Assembly: GCA_964533945.1 (NCBI GenBank)
Contig: CAZHPA010000007.1
Coordinates: 10,569 to 74,568 of the forward strand
DNA from: CAZHPA01 sp964533945
Lineage (GTDB): Bacteria > Bacillota > Clostridia > Lachnospirales > WRBF01
DNA: 64,000 nucleotides
Direction of reading: 5' to 3'
Shown piece by piece: positions 1-9,023 of the stretch (position 1 is the first letter of the stretch; each line of letters starts with the position of its first letter). The notes beneath the pieces are model-generated. The model worked only from the letters and a program-made list of their open reading frames with translations. It was not told where the DNA came from and ran no database searches. The translations under genes were made by a program, and so were the position numbers.

Positions 1-1043
1 TTTTCGACTTTGGCGGCGGAACGTTGGACATAACGCTATTTCATGTTGTTGAAAAAGATGACGCACATATTAAGCTTCAAGTTATAAGTGAAGGCGGCGA
101 AGCTTTTCATGGCGGCGATAACATAGACGAAATTTTAACCGAAATGTGCTATAAATTTATTTTCGATAAGACTAAGCAAACTAAAGATGACATTGCGCTT
201 GAAAATCAAGTTGAAATAATATGCCGTGCAAGAGAAACAAAAGAAAGACTTTCGGGCGTTAAAAGCTTTAGAATACCTTTTACGTTTTGTATTCCTCCTT
301 TTGTTGAACAAATAACAAGGGACTCTTTCGAACAGCTAATAAGCGGATTTATGGGCAAGACACGAAAGCTTGTTTTAAAGGCGCTGCGTGAAGCTTACAC
401 GGGTTCTGTTATGCCTGATAGCGTTGACAGAGTTTTGCTTGAAGGCGGTTCTTCTCAAATGCCGTGGGTTAAAGATTTGCTTACGGAAATTTTTAACGAC
501 GAAAACAAAATATATACTTCTGAACGTCCTGCCCTAGACATTTCGTTGGGTGCAACGTACTATGCGGCAATGAAAATGGGGCTTTTGCAACAACCCGATA
601 TGCATTCTGAAAAATTATCGCAAGTTGTGGAATTTGAAGTGACCGTTCCCCACGACATAGGGCTTGAAGTTATAAACGGAAAAAGGCGCTCTTTTTTCAC
701 AATGATTAGACGAGGAACGTCATATTCATTAGCCAAAAAAAGCCATATATTCACGCTTTCTGGCAACACCCCAACAGATATGACAACATTTAACTTGCGA
801 ATTATGGAGCGAATCGACAAAGAAGACACTATAGAAAACTGCAAGCTAATAGGGGAAGTTGAAATAAATGGGTTGCCCGAACGCCCAAGTGGCAAAACAA
901 GGCTTAATATAACGCTTTTAGTTGAAGAAGAAGGCGGGCTTGTTAAAGGTTGTGTTGAAGATTTGGGATATTTGAACGAATTTGAAAAAAGCGGATATAA
1001 GCAAAACTTTGACCCAAGCAGGTTTGCGAAAACAATTATATAA
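1..1043 (+). CDS. Hsp70-like chaperone, 5' end cut by window edge
   Basis: Partial Hsp70/actin-fold ATPase. The frame is open from base 3 and begins inside the phosphate-2 motif (FDFGGGTLDIT), so the TTG at 24 is an internal Leu and not a start. Also visible are GGDNIDE, matching the GGxDFD region of Hsp70, and the adenosine motif LLEGGSSQMPWV. The C-terminal part has a short substrate-binding beta-domain signature (LIGEVEINGLPERPSGKTRL), but there is no alpha-helical lid. It therefore resembles the divergent, lidless Hsp70s of Firmicutes rather than housekeeping DnaK. The next gene encodes another Hsp70-like protein, with a 37-nt gap to its preferred start. Family assignment is firm; the client and partner are unknown. 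Confidence 0.88.
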   Translation, partial: FDFGGGTLDITLFHVVEKDDAHIKLQVISEGGEAFHGGDNIDEILTEMCYKFIFDKTKQTKDDIALENQVEIICRARETKERLSGVKSFRIPFTFCIPPFVEQITRDSFEQLISGFMGKTRKLVLKALREAYTGSVMPDSVDRVLLEGGSSQMPWVKDLLTEIFNDENKIYTSERPALDISLGATYYAAMKMGLLQQPDMHSEKLSQVVEFEVTVPHDIGLEVINGKRRSFFTMIRRGTSYSLAKKSHIFTLSGNTPTDMTTFNLRIMERIDKEDTIENCKLIGEVEINGLPERPSGKTRLNITLLVEEEGGLVKGCVEDLGYLNEFEKSGYKQNFDPSRFAKTII

Positions 1044-1080
1044 AAAGCTATTTTAAATCAAAGGAAAAGGAGTGAATATT

Positions 1081-3165
1081 TTGGGATATTTAGGCATAGA
1101 TTTAGGAACAACAAACTCTGTGGCCGTAATTTATAACGATAAAACAGATAATCTCGAAGTAGTTAAAGTTGACGGCGCAGATGAAATTTTGCCTTCTGTT
1201 GTAAGCTTTACAAGTGATGGCGTTATAGTTGGCTCGGAAGCTAAATCGGGCGCAATTATATACCCCGAATGCACCGTAATTTCAGTAAAGCGCCATATGG
1301 GCTCAAGCGAAAAAATAAATATAGGAGATTATGAAAAATCTCCCGAAGAAATAAGCGCAGAAATTTTAAAAAAGCTTAAAACTTCCGCTGAAGAACAAGC
1401 AGGAGAAAGATTTGACGAAGTTGTTATAACACATCCGGCATATTTTAATGATAGGCAAATTTTTGCAACAAAACAAGCTGGGCTTTTAGCCGGTTTTAAA
1501 AACGTACATTTGCTTTCAGAACCTCTTTCTTCTGCAATAGAATATGGCTACAGACAATCGTATGCACAAACGCTTTTGGTTTACGATTTAGGCGGCGGAA
1601 CACTTGATGCTTGCGTTTTAAAAGTTACGCAAGATGAAAGTGGGCAAGAAGTTTTTCAGGAGCTGTCAGACGTTGGAGATATGAACTTGGGCGGCGATGA
1701 CTTTGATGCCGAGGTAATTCGCTGGCTGAAAGAAAAATTTAAAGAACAAAATAACATTGACATAGACAACTTAGAAAACGTTGAAAGAAAACGTGCCATT
1801 CAAAAGTTAAAGCAAGAAGCCGAACAAACAAAGAAAAAGCTTTCAGGGACTAACAAAGTTACAATTAGAATACACCCTCTTATAGTTTATGATGGTGTGC
1901 CAAAAAATCTTTCTGTTGACATAACAAGGGAACAATTTGAAGCAATGATTAGAAAATACGTTGAACGCAGCAGAGATATTATAGAAGAAGCTTTAAAACG
2001 TGCTGGCAAACAAGCCGACGAAATCTCTAAAGTTATTTTGGTTGGGGGTTCAACTTTAATTCCAATGGTTAAGCGAATGGTTGCAGGCTACATTAAAGAG
2101 CCATACCGTGCAACAGACCCAGCTAAAAGCGTTGCTATGGGCGCTGCAATATATAACTACTTAATCCATTTGCCGAACAGAAACGTTAAGGTAGGGCAAG
2201 TTACACGCCAAATTTTTGGAACTTCTGCAATAACAAACGTTGCAACAATGGAGCGTGAATTAATACCGATTATTCCACTAGGAAGCCCAATTCCTTGTAA
2301 AATATCCGATTCAAAATTTGCAAGCATGTCGGGTTCTTCTGTAGTTAACGTTGACGTATATCAATGGGAAGCCGGACACGAAGACGACAAAAAATATATT
2401 GGTTCGGTTGTTTTTTCAGGGCTAAGCGGTGCAACACAGCTTGAAATAACATATGCAACAGACGAAAATAATTTATTTGAAGTTTTTGTAAAAGATATTT
2501 CATCAGGGAGAACAGAAAGAGCCGAATTTGATAGGACAAAAGTTTCCGCACCTCCTCCACGGGAAGAATTTGTTTCAATGTCTTCCGAAAATGTTAATAT
2601 TGTATTTTTAATAGACACAACAGGAAGCATGGACACTTACATTAATGGAGTTAAAGATAGGGCAATTGAATTTTCTAATATATTAAATTCAAAAGGAACA
2701 AATTTTAAAATCGGCTTAATTGGTTTTGGAGATTTATATGAACGTGAAAAACCAAGTGTTTACAATTTTACAGACGACGTTTTAAAATTCCAAAAGCAAG
2801 TTAAAAATATTCCCAGAACATATGGCGGAGATATTCCTGAATCGTCACTTGACAGCTTGGAAACAGGTGTTGAGCTTGTTAATTCATCTAAAATTGATAC
2901 AAATTTATCAAAAACAATTTTTATTTTAATTACAGATGCACCACCACATGTTCCAACTAAAAGCGGAAAATATGTCAACGACGTTTGCGATATGCTTGCA
3001 AAGAAAAATATAACAACATATGTTGTTGCAAGAAAAGATAAAGAAAGCCTTGAAAGCTACGACCCTTTAACAAAACCAAACGGAAAATATTATGATTTAA
3101 ACGATAGATTTTTTGATATTTTAGACAACATTGCAATGAGCATTGCCGAATTAGTAAGGTTGTAA
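1081..3165 (+). CDS. Hsp70 ATPase fused to von Willebrand factor A domain
   Basis: A 694-residue fusion. The N-terminal Hsp70 ATPase shows phosphate-1 (GIDLGTTNS), phosphate-2 (YDLGGGTLD) and adenosine (VGGSTLIPM) motifs, followed by a short beta-domain remnant (YIGSVVFSGLSGATQLEI). From about residue 505 there is a vWA domain with a MIDAS-type metal site (FLIDTTGSMD), GGDIPE and ITDAPPH. I prefer the TTG start at 1081, because AAGGAG at 1067-1072 lies 8 nt upstream; the GTG at 1072 overlaps that Shine-Dalgarno sequence. The Hsp70 part probably drives ATP-dependent binding, and the vWA domain probably mediates metal-dependent protein contact. It sits between an Hsp70 gene and a TPR gene, suggesting one chaperone complex. 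That role is inference. Confidence 0.9.
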   Translation: MGYLGIDLGTTNSVAVIYNDKTDNLEVVKVDGADEILPSVVSFTSDGVIVGSEAKSGAIIYPECTVISVKRHMGSSEKINIGDYEKSPEEISAEILKKLKTSAEEQAGERFDEVVITHPAYFNDRQIFATKQAGLLAGFKNVHLLSEPLSSAIEYGYRQSYAQTLLVYDLGGGTLDACVLKVTQDESGQEVFQELSDVGDMNLGGDDFDAEVIRWLKEKFKEQNNIDIDNLENVERKRAIQKLKQEAEQTKKKLSGTNKVTIRIHPLIVYDGVPKNLSVDITREQFEAMIRKYVERSRDIIEEALKRAGKQADEISKVILVGGSTLIPMVKRMVAGYIKEPYRATDPAKSVAMGAAIYNYLIHLPNRNVKVGQVTRQIFGTSAITNVATMERELIPIIPLGSPIPCKISDSKFASMSGSSVVNVDVYQWEAGHEDDKKYIGSVVFSGLSGATQLEITYATDENNLFEVFVKDISSGRTERAEFDRTKVSAPPPREEFVSMSSENVNIVFLIDTTGSMDTYINGVKDRAIEFSNILNSKGTNFKIGLIGFGDLYEREKPSVYNFTDDVLKFQKQVKNIPRTYGGDIPESSLDSLETGVELVNSSKIDTNLSKTIFILITDAPPHVPTKSGKYVNDVCDMLAKKNITTYVVARKDKESLESYDPLTKPNGKYYDLNDRFFDILDNIAMSIAELVRL

Positions 3166-3198
3166 GAGCTACAGTAATAAAATTAAGGGTGAGAAACT

Positions 3199-4353
3199 AT
3201 GTCTGCACAGCTGCTTCTTGCTGTTTCGCAAGCCGAAAACAACATACCATATAAGTTTAAATTAACAAATATAAACGTATATTCATTTGAAGAAGCGTTA
3301 TACCATGTATACGCCTATTGGACACAATCGACAGACGATTTTGTTTCAGATGAATTTTTAACATGGGTTAGCTCGACGCTTGGTTTGTCGTTTTTAGCTT
3401 CCAAAATAAAAGAGATTTCTAAAATAGAAGCTTTTTCAGAGCGTCTTTTAAGCTTTTTGTCAATAATCGACTATTTTGATGAAATTCAACTTGTTAGCCT
3501 TAGAAGCCGTCTTTTGGAATGGGAAAAAACATGCGAATGGGAAAGGCTAAAAGTTCGTGCAGACTATTTGTTAGACAACAAAGACCCATATGCTGCCATT
3601 AGTTTTTATAAAAAAGCGCTAGAACTTCAAGAAAATGTTGTGCTTTTAAATAACATAGCAATTGCGCTTATGCAACTTTGTTGTTTTCAAGAGGCCGAAT
3701 ATTATTTAGAAAAAGCTTATGGAATAGACGGTAACAACATAGATATTGTGCTTCATTTAACAGAAGCGGCAATATATAACCATAATTTTGAAAAGGCACT
3801 TAGAATGCTATGTGTTGCAGAACAAATAGAACCTAAAAATGCCGATATTCAATTTTTGCATGGCGAACTTAACTATGAAATGGGAAACGTTAGGTATTCG
3901 ATAGATTATTTCGAGAAGGCGTTCGAGCTTAAAAAAGACGCCTTCTATGTATACCGTCTAGCGGACGTTTATGTTAAGCTTAGATTGTATGAAAAAGCAC
4001 TTTCAAGCCTTGATAAAGTATTATTTAAAGAGCGAAACTTTTTAATGAAACAAGCCGACATTTATGTTAAATTTAATAATGTTCCGGCGGCAATAAAATG
4101 CATTAAGCAAGCGCTTGTAGTGGATAATAACGATGCAGAACTTTGGGTTAAACTTGCAATGTATCACCGCATTGATTACGACCATATCCATGCGGCAATT
4201 GCTATTGACAAAGCTTTAAAAATAGCACCAAACGACCAAAAGGCAAAGCTTGAAAACGCCAGAATTAAAAAGGCGCAAGGCAAAATTAAAGAGTATCAGT
4301 TAATTTTAAGCGATATTTTAACTAGCTTTAAGCATAAATATAGAACACACTAA
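3199..4353 (+). CDS. Tetratricopeptide-repeat protein
   Basis: A 384-residue soluble protein. The first ~115 residues form a non-repeat helical domain ending in EWEKTCEWERLKVRADYLL. Several TPR units follow from about residue 120 to the end, recognisable from repeated A-x-x-x-Y/F-x-K-A-L-E-L patterns such as AISFYKKALELQ, SIDYFEKAFELK and ALSSLDKVLFKE. TPR proteins commonly act as co-chaperone scaffolds, which fits the two Hsp70-like genes just upstream with a 33-nt gap. The Shine-Dalgarno sequence is weak (AAGGGTG). Its TAA stop overlaps the stop of the convergent downstream gene by 4 nt. TPR fold is certain; function is inferred. Confidence 0.88.
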   Translation: MSAQLLLAVSQAENNIPYKFKLTNINVYSFEEALYHVYAYWTQSTDDFVSDEFLTWVSSTLGLSFLASKIKEISKIEAFSERLLSFLSIIDYFDEIQLVSLRSRLLEWEKTCEWERLKVRADYLLDNKDPYAAISFYKKALELQENVVLLNNIAIALMQLCCFQEAEYYLEKAYGIDGNNIDIVLHLTEAAIYNHNFEKALRMLCVAEQIEPKNADIQFLHGELNYEMGNVRYSIDYFEKAFELKKDAFYVYRLADVYVKLRLYEKALSSLDKVLFKERNFLMKQADIYVKFNNVPAAIKCIKQALVVDNNDAELWVKLAMYHRIDYDHIHAAIAIDKALKIAPNDQKAKLENARIKKAQGKIKEYQLILSDILTSFKHKYRTH

Positions 4354-5939
4354 TCTTGCTCTTTAAATGCACGGCTTTCCTTAGAAACTCTTGGATATAC
4401 CATAATTGCTTTTTTCTCTTTTTTTGAAACAAGCTCTAATTGGAATTTCATAACTTTCATTTCTTCCTCGTCGTCGAATGATGAAGTAAAAGAGTTGTGT
4501 AAAACAAGTAAAAATTTATGTCCTTCTTCAATTTCTAGGTTTGAAAGTGTTGTTTCGTCGGCTCTTTTAGATTTTCTGTTGCTAAATGGCGAAAAATACC
4601 CTGTAAATGGATTTTCTGTTAAGTCTGAAAAAAATCTATAGTCTGACAAAGCATTTAAGTTAAATTCATATGAAATAATTTGATATAGGCTATGAAGCGT
4701 ATACGATTCATAAACCTCAATGTTTTTCCAAAATGCTTTATCATTTAGGCTTTTAATTTTTATTTCATATATAAGTTCGGCAACACTTTCATCTGATGGC
4801 GCAATTTCGCTTAATGTTTCCGCATTGCTGTTGTTTTCAACTTCTTTTAAAATGGCAGGTAACACAACTTCAAACGGAGCTTTAAACGATAAAGAAGGCG
4901 CTTTTCTTGAAATACCAAAATATTCAGCTCCTAAAGCTGTTAAATAGTAATTTGAACATGGAGAATAAAGCGATAACTCTATTTCGCCTTCATTTTTTAA
5001 TGTATCTAATGTAAAAGCTATGTCTTGATGAAAATTGCACGGCGTTAAATATTCAGGTGTTATTAGTTTTAAATAGAAACCAAATGGTGTATAAAAAAAC
5101 TTATCGGTTACAATTCCTAAGAAGAATGTACTTGACATAACAAGGTTATAAAATTCGTCTGCATTATCTTCTATGGCGTCCTGTTCCATTTCAAAAAAAT
5201 CATCTAGCTCAATTCCAACTGCAGAAAACAAAAGGCTAAAAACATCATCTGTGCAGCTGGGTTGTTTAAGCAAGTTCAAAACATATTTTTTTGAAAACAT
5301 GTTAGGGTTAAGTGGTAGAATTTCACAAACATTATCAACAAAAATTTCAGCTGTAGAATTAATAATTTTATCTAAAATACTTTTAACCGGAAGCTTCATA
5401 ACTTTTTTAAATTCAGACATAGCAACCTGAGCTTTATTTGAATGAATTGAAAGTGTTTTTTTAATTAGCCCCATTTTAACCGAAATCATATATAAATACT
5501 CAACATAGTATGGGTCAAAAATACTAAGTTTGCTTAATTGTGAGTTTATGTGTTCGCTAGTTAAAGAATTTGCTTTTGTTAAATCCATATCCGGCACACA
5601 AGATTCGATAAAAATTTTTAAATCGGAAATTATTGGGTGGTTATCTAATGAGTATGTTTGAATTTCAAATTTAATACCTTCAAGCTTTTTTCCATTTGTC
5701 AATGAAAACAGCGGATATGTGCAAGAAGATTTGCCGCATTGGCTGTTTAATTCATATATTAAGTTTGCAGGTGAAAGCAAAGTATTTTCGATTAATGCCG
5801 AATGATACCAACGCCTATAATACGACATAATATACTTTAATATTTCACCTTTGTTTTTGTTTCTAAAACTTTTAAATGCCTTTTTAAAATCTTCTTCAAA
5901 TAATTTTACAATTGATAAAAATGACTCGTCGTAATTCAT
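4350..5939 (-). CDS. pRiA4b ORF-3-like domain protein
   Basis: A 529-residue protein on the opposite strand to its neighbours. Residues ~1-390 are helical and acidic, with no domain I recognise. From about residue 392 the sequence matches the plasmid pRiA4b ORF-3-like fold: YEIKIKSLNDKAFWKNIEV, then LHSLYQIISYEFNL, which corresponds to the family's W-R-x-I-x-V and L-H-x-x-I-Q-x-x-F pattern. The domain is widespread in bacteria, but its activity is not settled. The start ATG at 5939 has a purine-rich GGAAAGAGAG upstream. It converges on the TPR gene with a 4-nt stop overlap, so the two transcripts must overlap at their ends. The domain call is moderate to good; the function is unknown. Confidence 0.7.
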   Translation of the reverse strand: MNYDESFLSIVKLFEEDFKKAFKSFRNKNKGEILKYIMSYYRRWYHSALIENTLLSPANLIYELNSQCGKSSCTYPLFSLTNGKKLEGIKFEIQTYSLDNHPIISDLKIFIESCVPDMDLTKANSLTSEHINSQLSKLSIFDPYYVEYLYMISVKMGLIKKTLSIHSNKAQVAMSEFKKVMKLPVKSILDKIINSTAEIFVDNVCEILPLNPNMFSKKYVLNLLKQPSCTDDVFSLLFSAVGIELDDFFEMEQDAIEDNADEFYNLVMSSTFFLGIVTDKFFYTPFGFYLKLITPEYLTPCNFHQDIAFTLDTLKNEGEIELSLYSPCSNYYLTALGAEYFGISRKAPSLSFKAPFEVVLPAILKEVENNSNAETLSEIAPSDESVAELIYEIKIKSLNDKAFWKNIEVYESYTLHSLYQIISYEFNLNALSDYRFFSDLTENPFTGYFSPFSNRKSKRADETTLSNLEIEEGHKFLLVLHNSFTSSFDDEEEMKVMKFQLELVSKKEKKAIMVYPRVSKESRAFKEQD

Positions 5940-6064
5940 TTATATATTCTCTCTTTCCAAAGCTTCCATTTTAAATGTTTTAGCAACCTTAGCTGTTTTA
6001 GAACTAACAAAAACAAATAAATAAATTAAATTTTAAACAGAAGCTAAAAAATATTTTATATATC

Positions 6065-6093
6065 TTGATTGTAACAGAAAATTAATGTTAAAA
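6065..6093 (+). promoter_or_regulatory. Putative sigma-A promoter of clpS-clpA
   Basis: TTGATT at 6065-6070 and TTAAAA at 6088-6093 are separated by 17 nt, about 40 nt upstream of the clpS start. The two boxes are also nested in an inverted repeat, CTTGATT at 6064-6070 and AATCAAG at 6092-6098, which could be a repressor site. I saw no CtsR-type direct heptad repeat. Confidence 0.5.
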
Positions 6094-6131
6094 TCAAGTA
6101 GTAGCAAATATTTTTTAAGGAGAGGCATTAA

Positions 6132-6437
6132 ATGTCTGGCAAGACAAACAGTTCAACATTAATTCAAAACCGTATTTCAAAACCTAAGCTTTATGCAGTT
6201 ACTTTACACAATGATGATTACACAACAATGGATTTTGTTACGCTTATTTTAATAAAAATATATCATAAAACAGAAGCTGAAGCAACTTCAATTATGCTTA
6301 ACGTGCATAATTTGGGCAAGTGTATTGTTGATATATACACGCTAGATATTGCCATGACAAAAAAGATGCAAACACAGCAGCTGGCAAATGAAAAGGGGTT
6401 CCCTCTTAAAGTAACAGTAGACGAGGTGATGCAATGA
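6132..6437 (+). CDS. clpS: ATP-dependent Clp protease adaptor ClpS
   Basis: A 101-residue ClpS adaptor, which binds N-degron substrates and hands them to the ClpA N-domain. The hallmark region is present: PKLYAVTLHNDDYTTMDFV, containing the N-D-D-x-T-T-M substrate pocket, followed by a helix with KTEAEATSIMLNVH. Shine-Dalgarno AAGGAG lies 8 nt before the ATG. The last codons overlap the clpA start (ATGA, 4 nt), so the two are translationally coupled. This is the standard clpS-clpA pair. Confidence 0.95.
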   Translation: MSGKTNSSTLIQNRISKPKLYAVTLHNDDYTTMDFVTLILIKIYHKTEAEATSIMLNVHNLGKCIVDIYTLDIAMTKKMQTQQLANEKGFPLKVTVDEVMQ

Positions 6438-8662
6438 AGTTAGATAGTTTTTGCAATCAAGTATATGTTGTTGCATTAAATGAAGCACGAATACAAGCAC
6501 ACGAATATATTACGCCCGAACATTTTTTGTATTCGGCTTTAATGTTTGATGTTGGCAGGGAAATAATTGAAAAAAGCGGGGGAGATGTTGAACAAATTAA
6601 GCGCGACCTAACAGATTTTTTTGATGAACATATACCTAAAAAGGTTACGGAAAGCCCTATAGACTCTTATGCTTTTATGAAAATGTTGGAGTTTGCAACT
6701 CATCAAGCAGTTTCAAGCGGAAAAAAGCTTGTTCAAATAGGAAATGTTATAGTTGCAATATTTAGTTTATCTGAGTCTTTTGCAGCATATGTTTTGCTTA
6801 AAAATGGCGTTGACAAATTAAAACTTTTAAGGGTTATTTCCCATGAAATAGGGGAAAAAGAAAATGAGGGGGAAACTGGAAGTAAAAAAAATACAGATGC
6901 AACGTTTTTGAAAACATATGCAACAAACTTAACAGAGCGTGCAAAACAAGGGCTTTTAGACCCTTTGGTAGGACGCAGTGATATTTTGGAAAGAACAATT
7001 CAAGTTTTAAGCCGGCGTTTAAAAAATAATCCACTTCATGTTGGTGAACCGGGTGTTGGAAAAACTGCCGTTGTTTATGGGCTTGCGCAAAAAATTGCCG
7101 AAGGGCAAGTTCCGAAGCTGCTGCAAGATTCGCAAATATTTTATATAGATATTGGAAATATTTTAGCAGGCACAAGATACCGGGGAGACTTTGAAGAACG
7201 GCTTGTTAAGCTTTTAGAAATTATATTAAAAACAAAACAACCTATTATATATATTGATGAAGTTCATACTATAGTTGGAGCTGGCGCAGTTTCGGGTGGC
7301 GGTCTTGATGGAGCAACAATATTAAAGCCGTATCTTGCAAAAGGCGACGTTAGATTTATTGGCTCAACAACATTTGATGAATATAAAAAATACTTTGAAA
7401 AAGACAAGGCACTTTTAAGACGATTTCAAAAAATCGACATATTAGAACCTAGTATTTCTGAATGCATTGAAATAATTAATGGAATTAAATATAAATATGA
7501 GCATTACCATAACGTTGTATATACAGAAGAAGTTGTACAAAAAGTTTGCGAATTAACGGGCAAATATATGCAAGATAAATTTTTGCCAGATAAAGCAATA
7601 GATGTTATAGACGAAACAGGTGCATTTGTTAAAATGCACAATAAAGACAAAGTAATTACTTTAAAAGACATTGAAAAAACAATTGCATTAATGACAAAAA
7701 TTCCAGAAAGCTCTATTTCTGCAGATGAAATTAATCAGCTTAAAAACTTGGAAGAAAAAATTAAAACTGAAATTTTTGGGCAAGATTCGGCAATTAAATT
7801 AGTTGTTGATGCCATAAAAATATCACGTTCGGGATTGAATGATTCTAATAAGCCTGTTGCAAGCCTTTTGTTTGTTGGCCCAACAGGTGTTGGAAAAACT
7901 GAAATTGCAAGGCAGGTTGCGCTAAATTTTGGCATAAAATTAACAAGGTTCGATATGAGCGAATATCAGGAAAAGCATTCGGTTGCACGTCTAATAGGTT
8001 CTCCTCCCGGTTATGTTGGCTATGAAGAAGGAGGGCTTTTAACAGACGAAATTAGAAAAACGCCACATTGCGTTTTATTGCTTGATGAAATAGAAAAAGC
8101 CCACCCTGATATATATAATATATTGCTTCAAATTATGGACTACGGAAGTTTAACTGATAATTCCGGCAAAAAGGCAGATTTTCGCAACGTTATAATAATT
8201 ATGACATCTAATGCAGGCGCAAAATACATTGGAAAGCGTGTTGTTGGATTTAACGATAAGAAAGAGGGTTTAAGCGTTGTTGATAAAGAAGTGGAGCGTA
8301 TATTTAACCCTGAATTTAGAAACAGGCTAGATGCAGTTGTTGTTTTTTCGCATATAGATGAGGATATGTCCATTAAAATTGCAAACAAAGCATTAAGCAA
8401 TTTATCAAAACGGCTTATTGAAAAAAGAATTGACCTTGAAGCAACACCAGAAGCTATTTCGTTTATAGCTTTAAAAGGTCGCTGCGAACAATTTGGAGCA
8501 AGGGAAATTATGCGTGTTGTAGATAATGATATAAAAAAGCAATTGGTTGATGAAATTCTTTTTGGAAAATTAAAAGATGGCGGTAAAGTTGTTGTAGATG
8601 TTAAAAACGAGAAACTTATTTGCAATATAAACGTTATTAATGCACAAATAAAGGAATTTTAA
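6434..8662 (+). CDS. clpA: Clp protease ATP-binding subunit ClpA
   Basis: A 742-residue Hsp100 unfoldase. It has a Clp N-domain (residues 1-140), a first AAA+ domain with Walker A GEPGVGKT near residue 204 and Walker B IIYIDEVHT, and a second AAA+ domain with GPTGVGKT near residue 480 and LLLDEIEKAHPD. There is no ClpB-type middle coiled coil, which together with adjacent clpS supports ClpA. It should unfold substrates for ClpP, which is not in this window. GAGGTG precedes the ATG. Its location after an Hsp70/vWA/TPR cluster suggests a protein-quality-control neighbourhood, but it has its own promoter region. Confidence 0.95.
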   Translation: MKLDSFCNQVYVVALNEARIQAHEYITPEHFLYSALMFDVGREIIEKSGGDVEQIKRDLTDFFDEHIPKKVTESPIDSYAFMKMLEFATHQAVSSGKKLVQIGNVIVAIFSLSESFAAYVLLKNGVDKLKLLRVISHEIGEKENEGETGSKKNTDATFLKTYATNLTERAKQGLLDPLVGRSDILERTIQVLSRRLKNNPLHVGEPGVGKTAVVYGLAQKIAEGQVPKLLQDSQIFYIDIGNILAGTRYRGDFEERLVKLLEIILKTKQPIIYIDEVHTIVGAGAVSGGGLDGATILKPYLAKGDVRFIGSTTFDEYKKYFEKDKALLRRFQKIDILEPSISECIEIINGIKYKYEHYHNVVYTEEVVQKVCELTGKYMQDKFLPDKAIDVIDETGAFVKMHNKDKVITLKDIEKTIALMTKIPESSISADEINQLKNLEEKIKTEIFGQDSAIKLVVDAIKISRSGLNDSNKPVASLLFVGPTGVGKTEIARQVALNFGIKLTRFDMSEYQEKHSVARLIGSPPGYVGYEEGGLLTDEIRKTPHCVLLLDEIEKAHPDIYNILLQIMDYGSLTDNSGKKADFRNVIIIMTSNAGAKYIGKRVVGFNDKKEGLSVVDKEVERIFNPEFRNRLDAVVVFSHIDEDMSIKIANKALSNLSKRLIEKRIDLEATPEAISFIALKGRCEQFGAREIMRVVDNDIKKQLVDEILFGKLKDGGKVVVDVKNEKLICNINVINAQIKEF

Positions 8663-8670
8663 TTATTTTT

Positions 8671-8710
8671 TAACAGCCCTAAACCTTAATTTAAAAGCTT
8701 AGGGCTGTTA
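8671..8710 (+). terminator. Stem-loop after clpA
   Basis: TAACAGCCCTAA at 8671-8682 pairs perfectly with TTAGGGCTGTTA at 8699-8710, a 12-bp stem with a 16-nt loop, starting 8 nt after the clpA stop. No T run follows on the plus strand, so it may act as a weak terminator or an mRNA-stabilising 3' hairpin. Confidence 0.55.
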
Positions 8711-8724
8711 ATGAAAAATATCTA

Positions 8725-8812
8725 AACAAGGAAAATCTTTGTTTACGAAAAATTTTTGAACAAGGAAAATTTGAACAAGGAAAATTTTTAAACAAGGAAA
8801 ATTTTTGTTTAC
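8725..8812. repeat. Short interspersed direct repeat, four copies
   Basis: AACAAGGAAAAT occurs four times, at 8725, 8759, 8774 and 8791. The first and last copies extend to 22 bp (8725-8746 and 8791-8812, ending TTTGTTTAC) with one mismatch. Spacing is irregular (34, 15 and 17 nt). This is most of what the gene-free stretch 8663-9023 contains, apart from three hairpins. Confidence 0.75.
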
Positions 8813-8824
8813 ATTTAGCTCACA

Positions 8825-8841
8825 CTCTCGCAATGCGAGAG
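8825..8841 (+). terminator. GC-rich hairpin followed by T run
   Basis: CTCTCGC at 8825-8831 and GCGAGAG at 8835-8841 form a 7-bp stem with a 3-nt loop. A T-rich tract follows from 8850, after an 8-nt spacer. It could be a second terminator for clpSA on the plus strand; the distance to the T run makes this uncertain. Confidence 0.4.
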
Positions 8842-8902
8842 GAACCAACTTTTTTGTTTTGCTTTAAAAAGTTATAAAGCGAAATTTAAAAAGTCGTTTA
8901 AA

Positions 8903-8921
8903 GGGCATAAATATTATGCCC
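8903..8921 (-). terminator. Hairpin downstream of the DUF3825 gene
   Basis: GGGCATAA at 8903-8910 and TTATGCCC at 8914-8921 form a perfect 8-bp stem around ATA. On the minus strand it lies about 100 nt past the DUF3825 stop and is followed by TTTAAACGACTTTTT, so it may end that transcript. Confidence 0.4.
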
Positions 8922-9023
8922 TATTATCCTATAACATATTCATATGATAAATAAAATTTAAAGTTTTGTCAATACCCTTTTTGACAAAAAAAGACTTAAA
9001 GAATTTTTAAATTTTTGTAGATT

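Noticed and set aside
24..1043. TTG at 24 as the start of the first gene
   Set aside because: The frame is open to base 3 and the preceding residues FDFGGGT are part of the Hsp70 phosphate-2 motif, so the gene is cut by the window edge.
6000..6131. CtsR operator upstream of clpS
   Set aside because: No tandem AGTCAAA-type heptads; only a simple inverted repeat around the promoter.
8725..8812. CRISPR-like array
   Set aside because: The repeat is 12-22 bp with uneven spacers of 3-22 nt and there are no cas genes.
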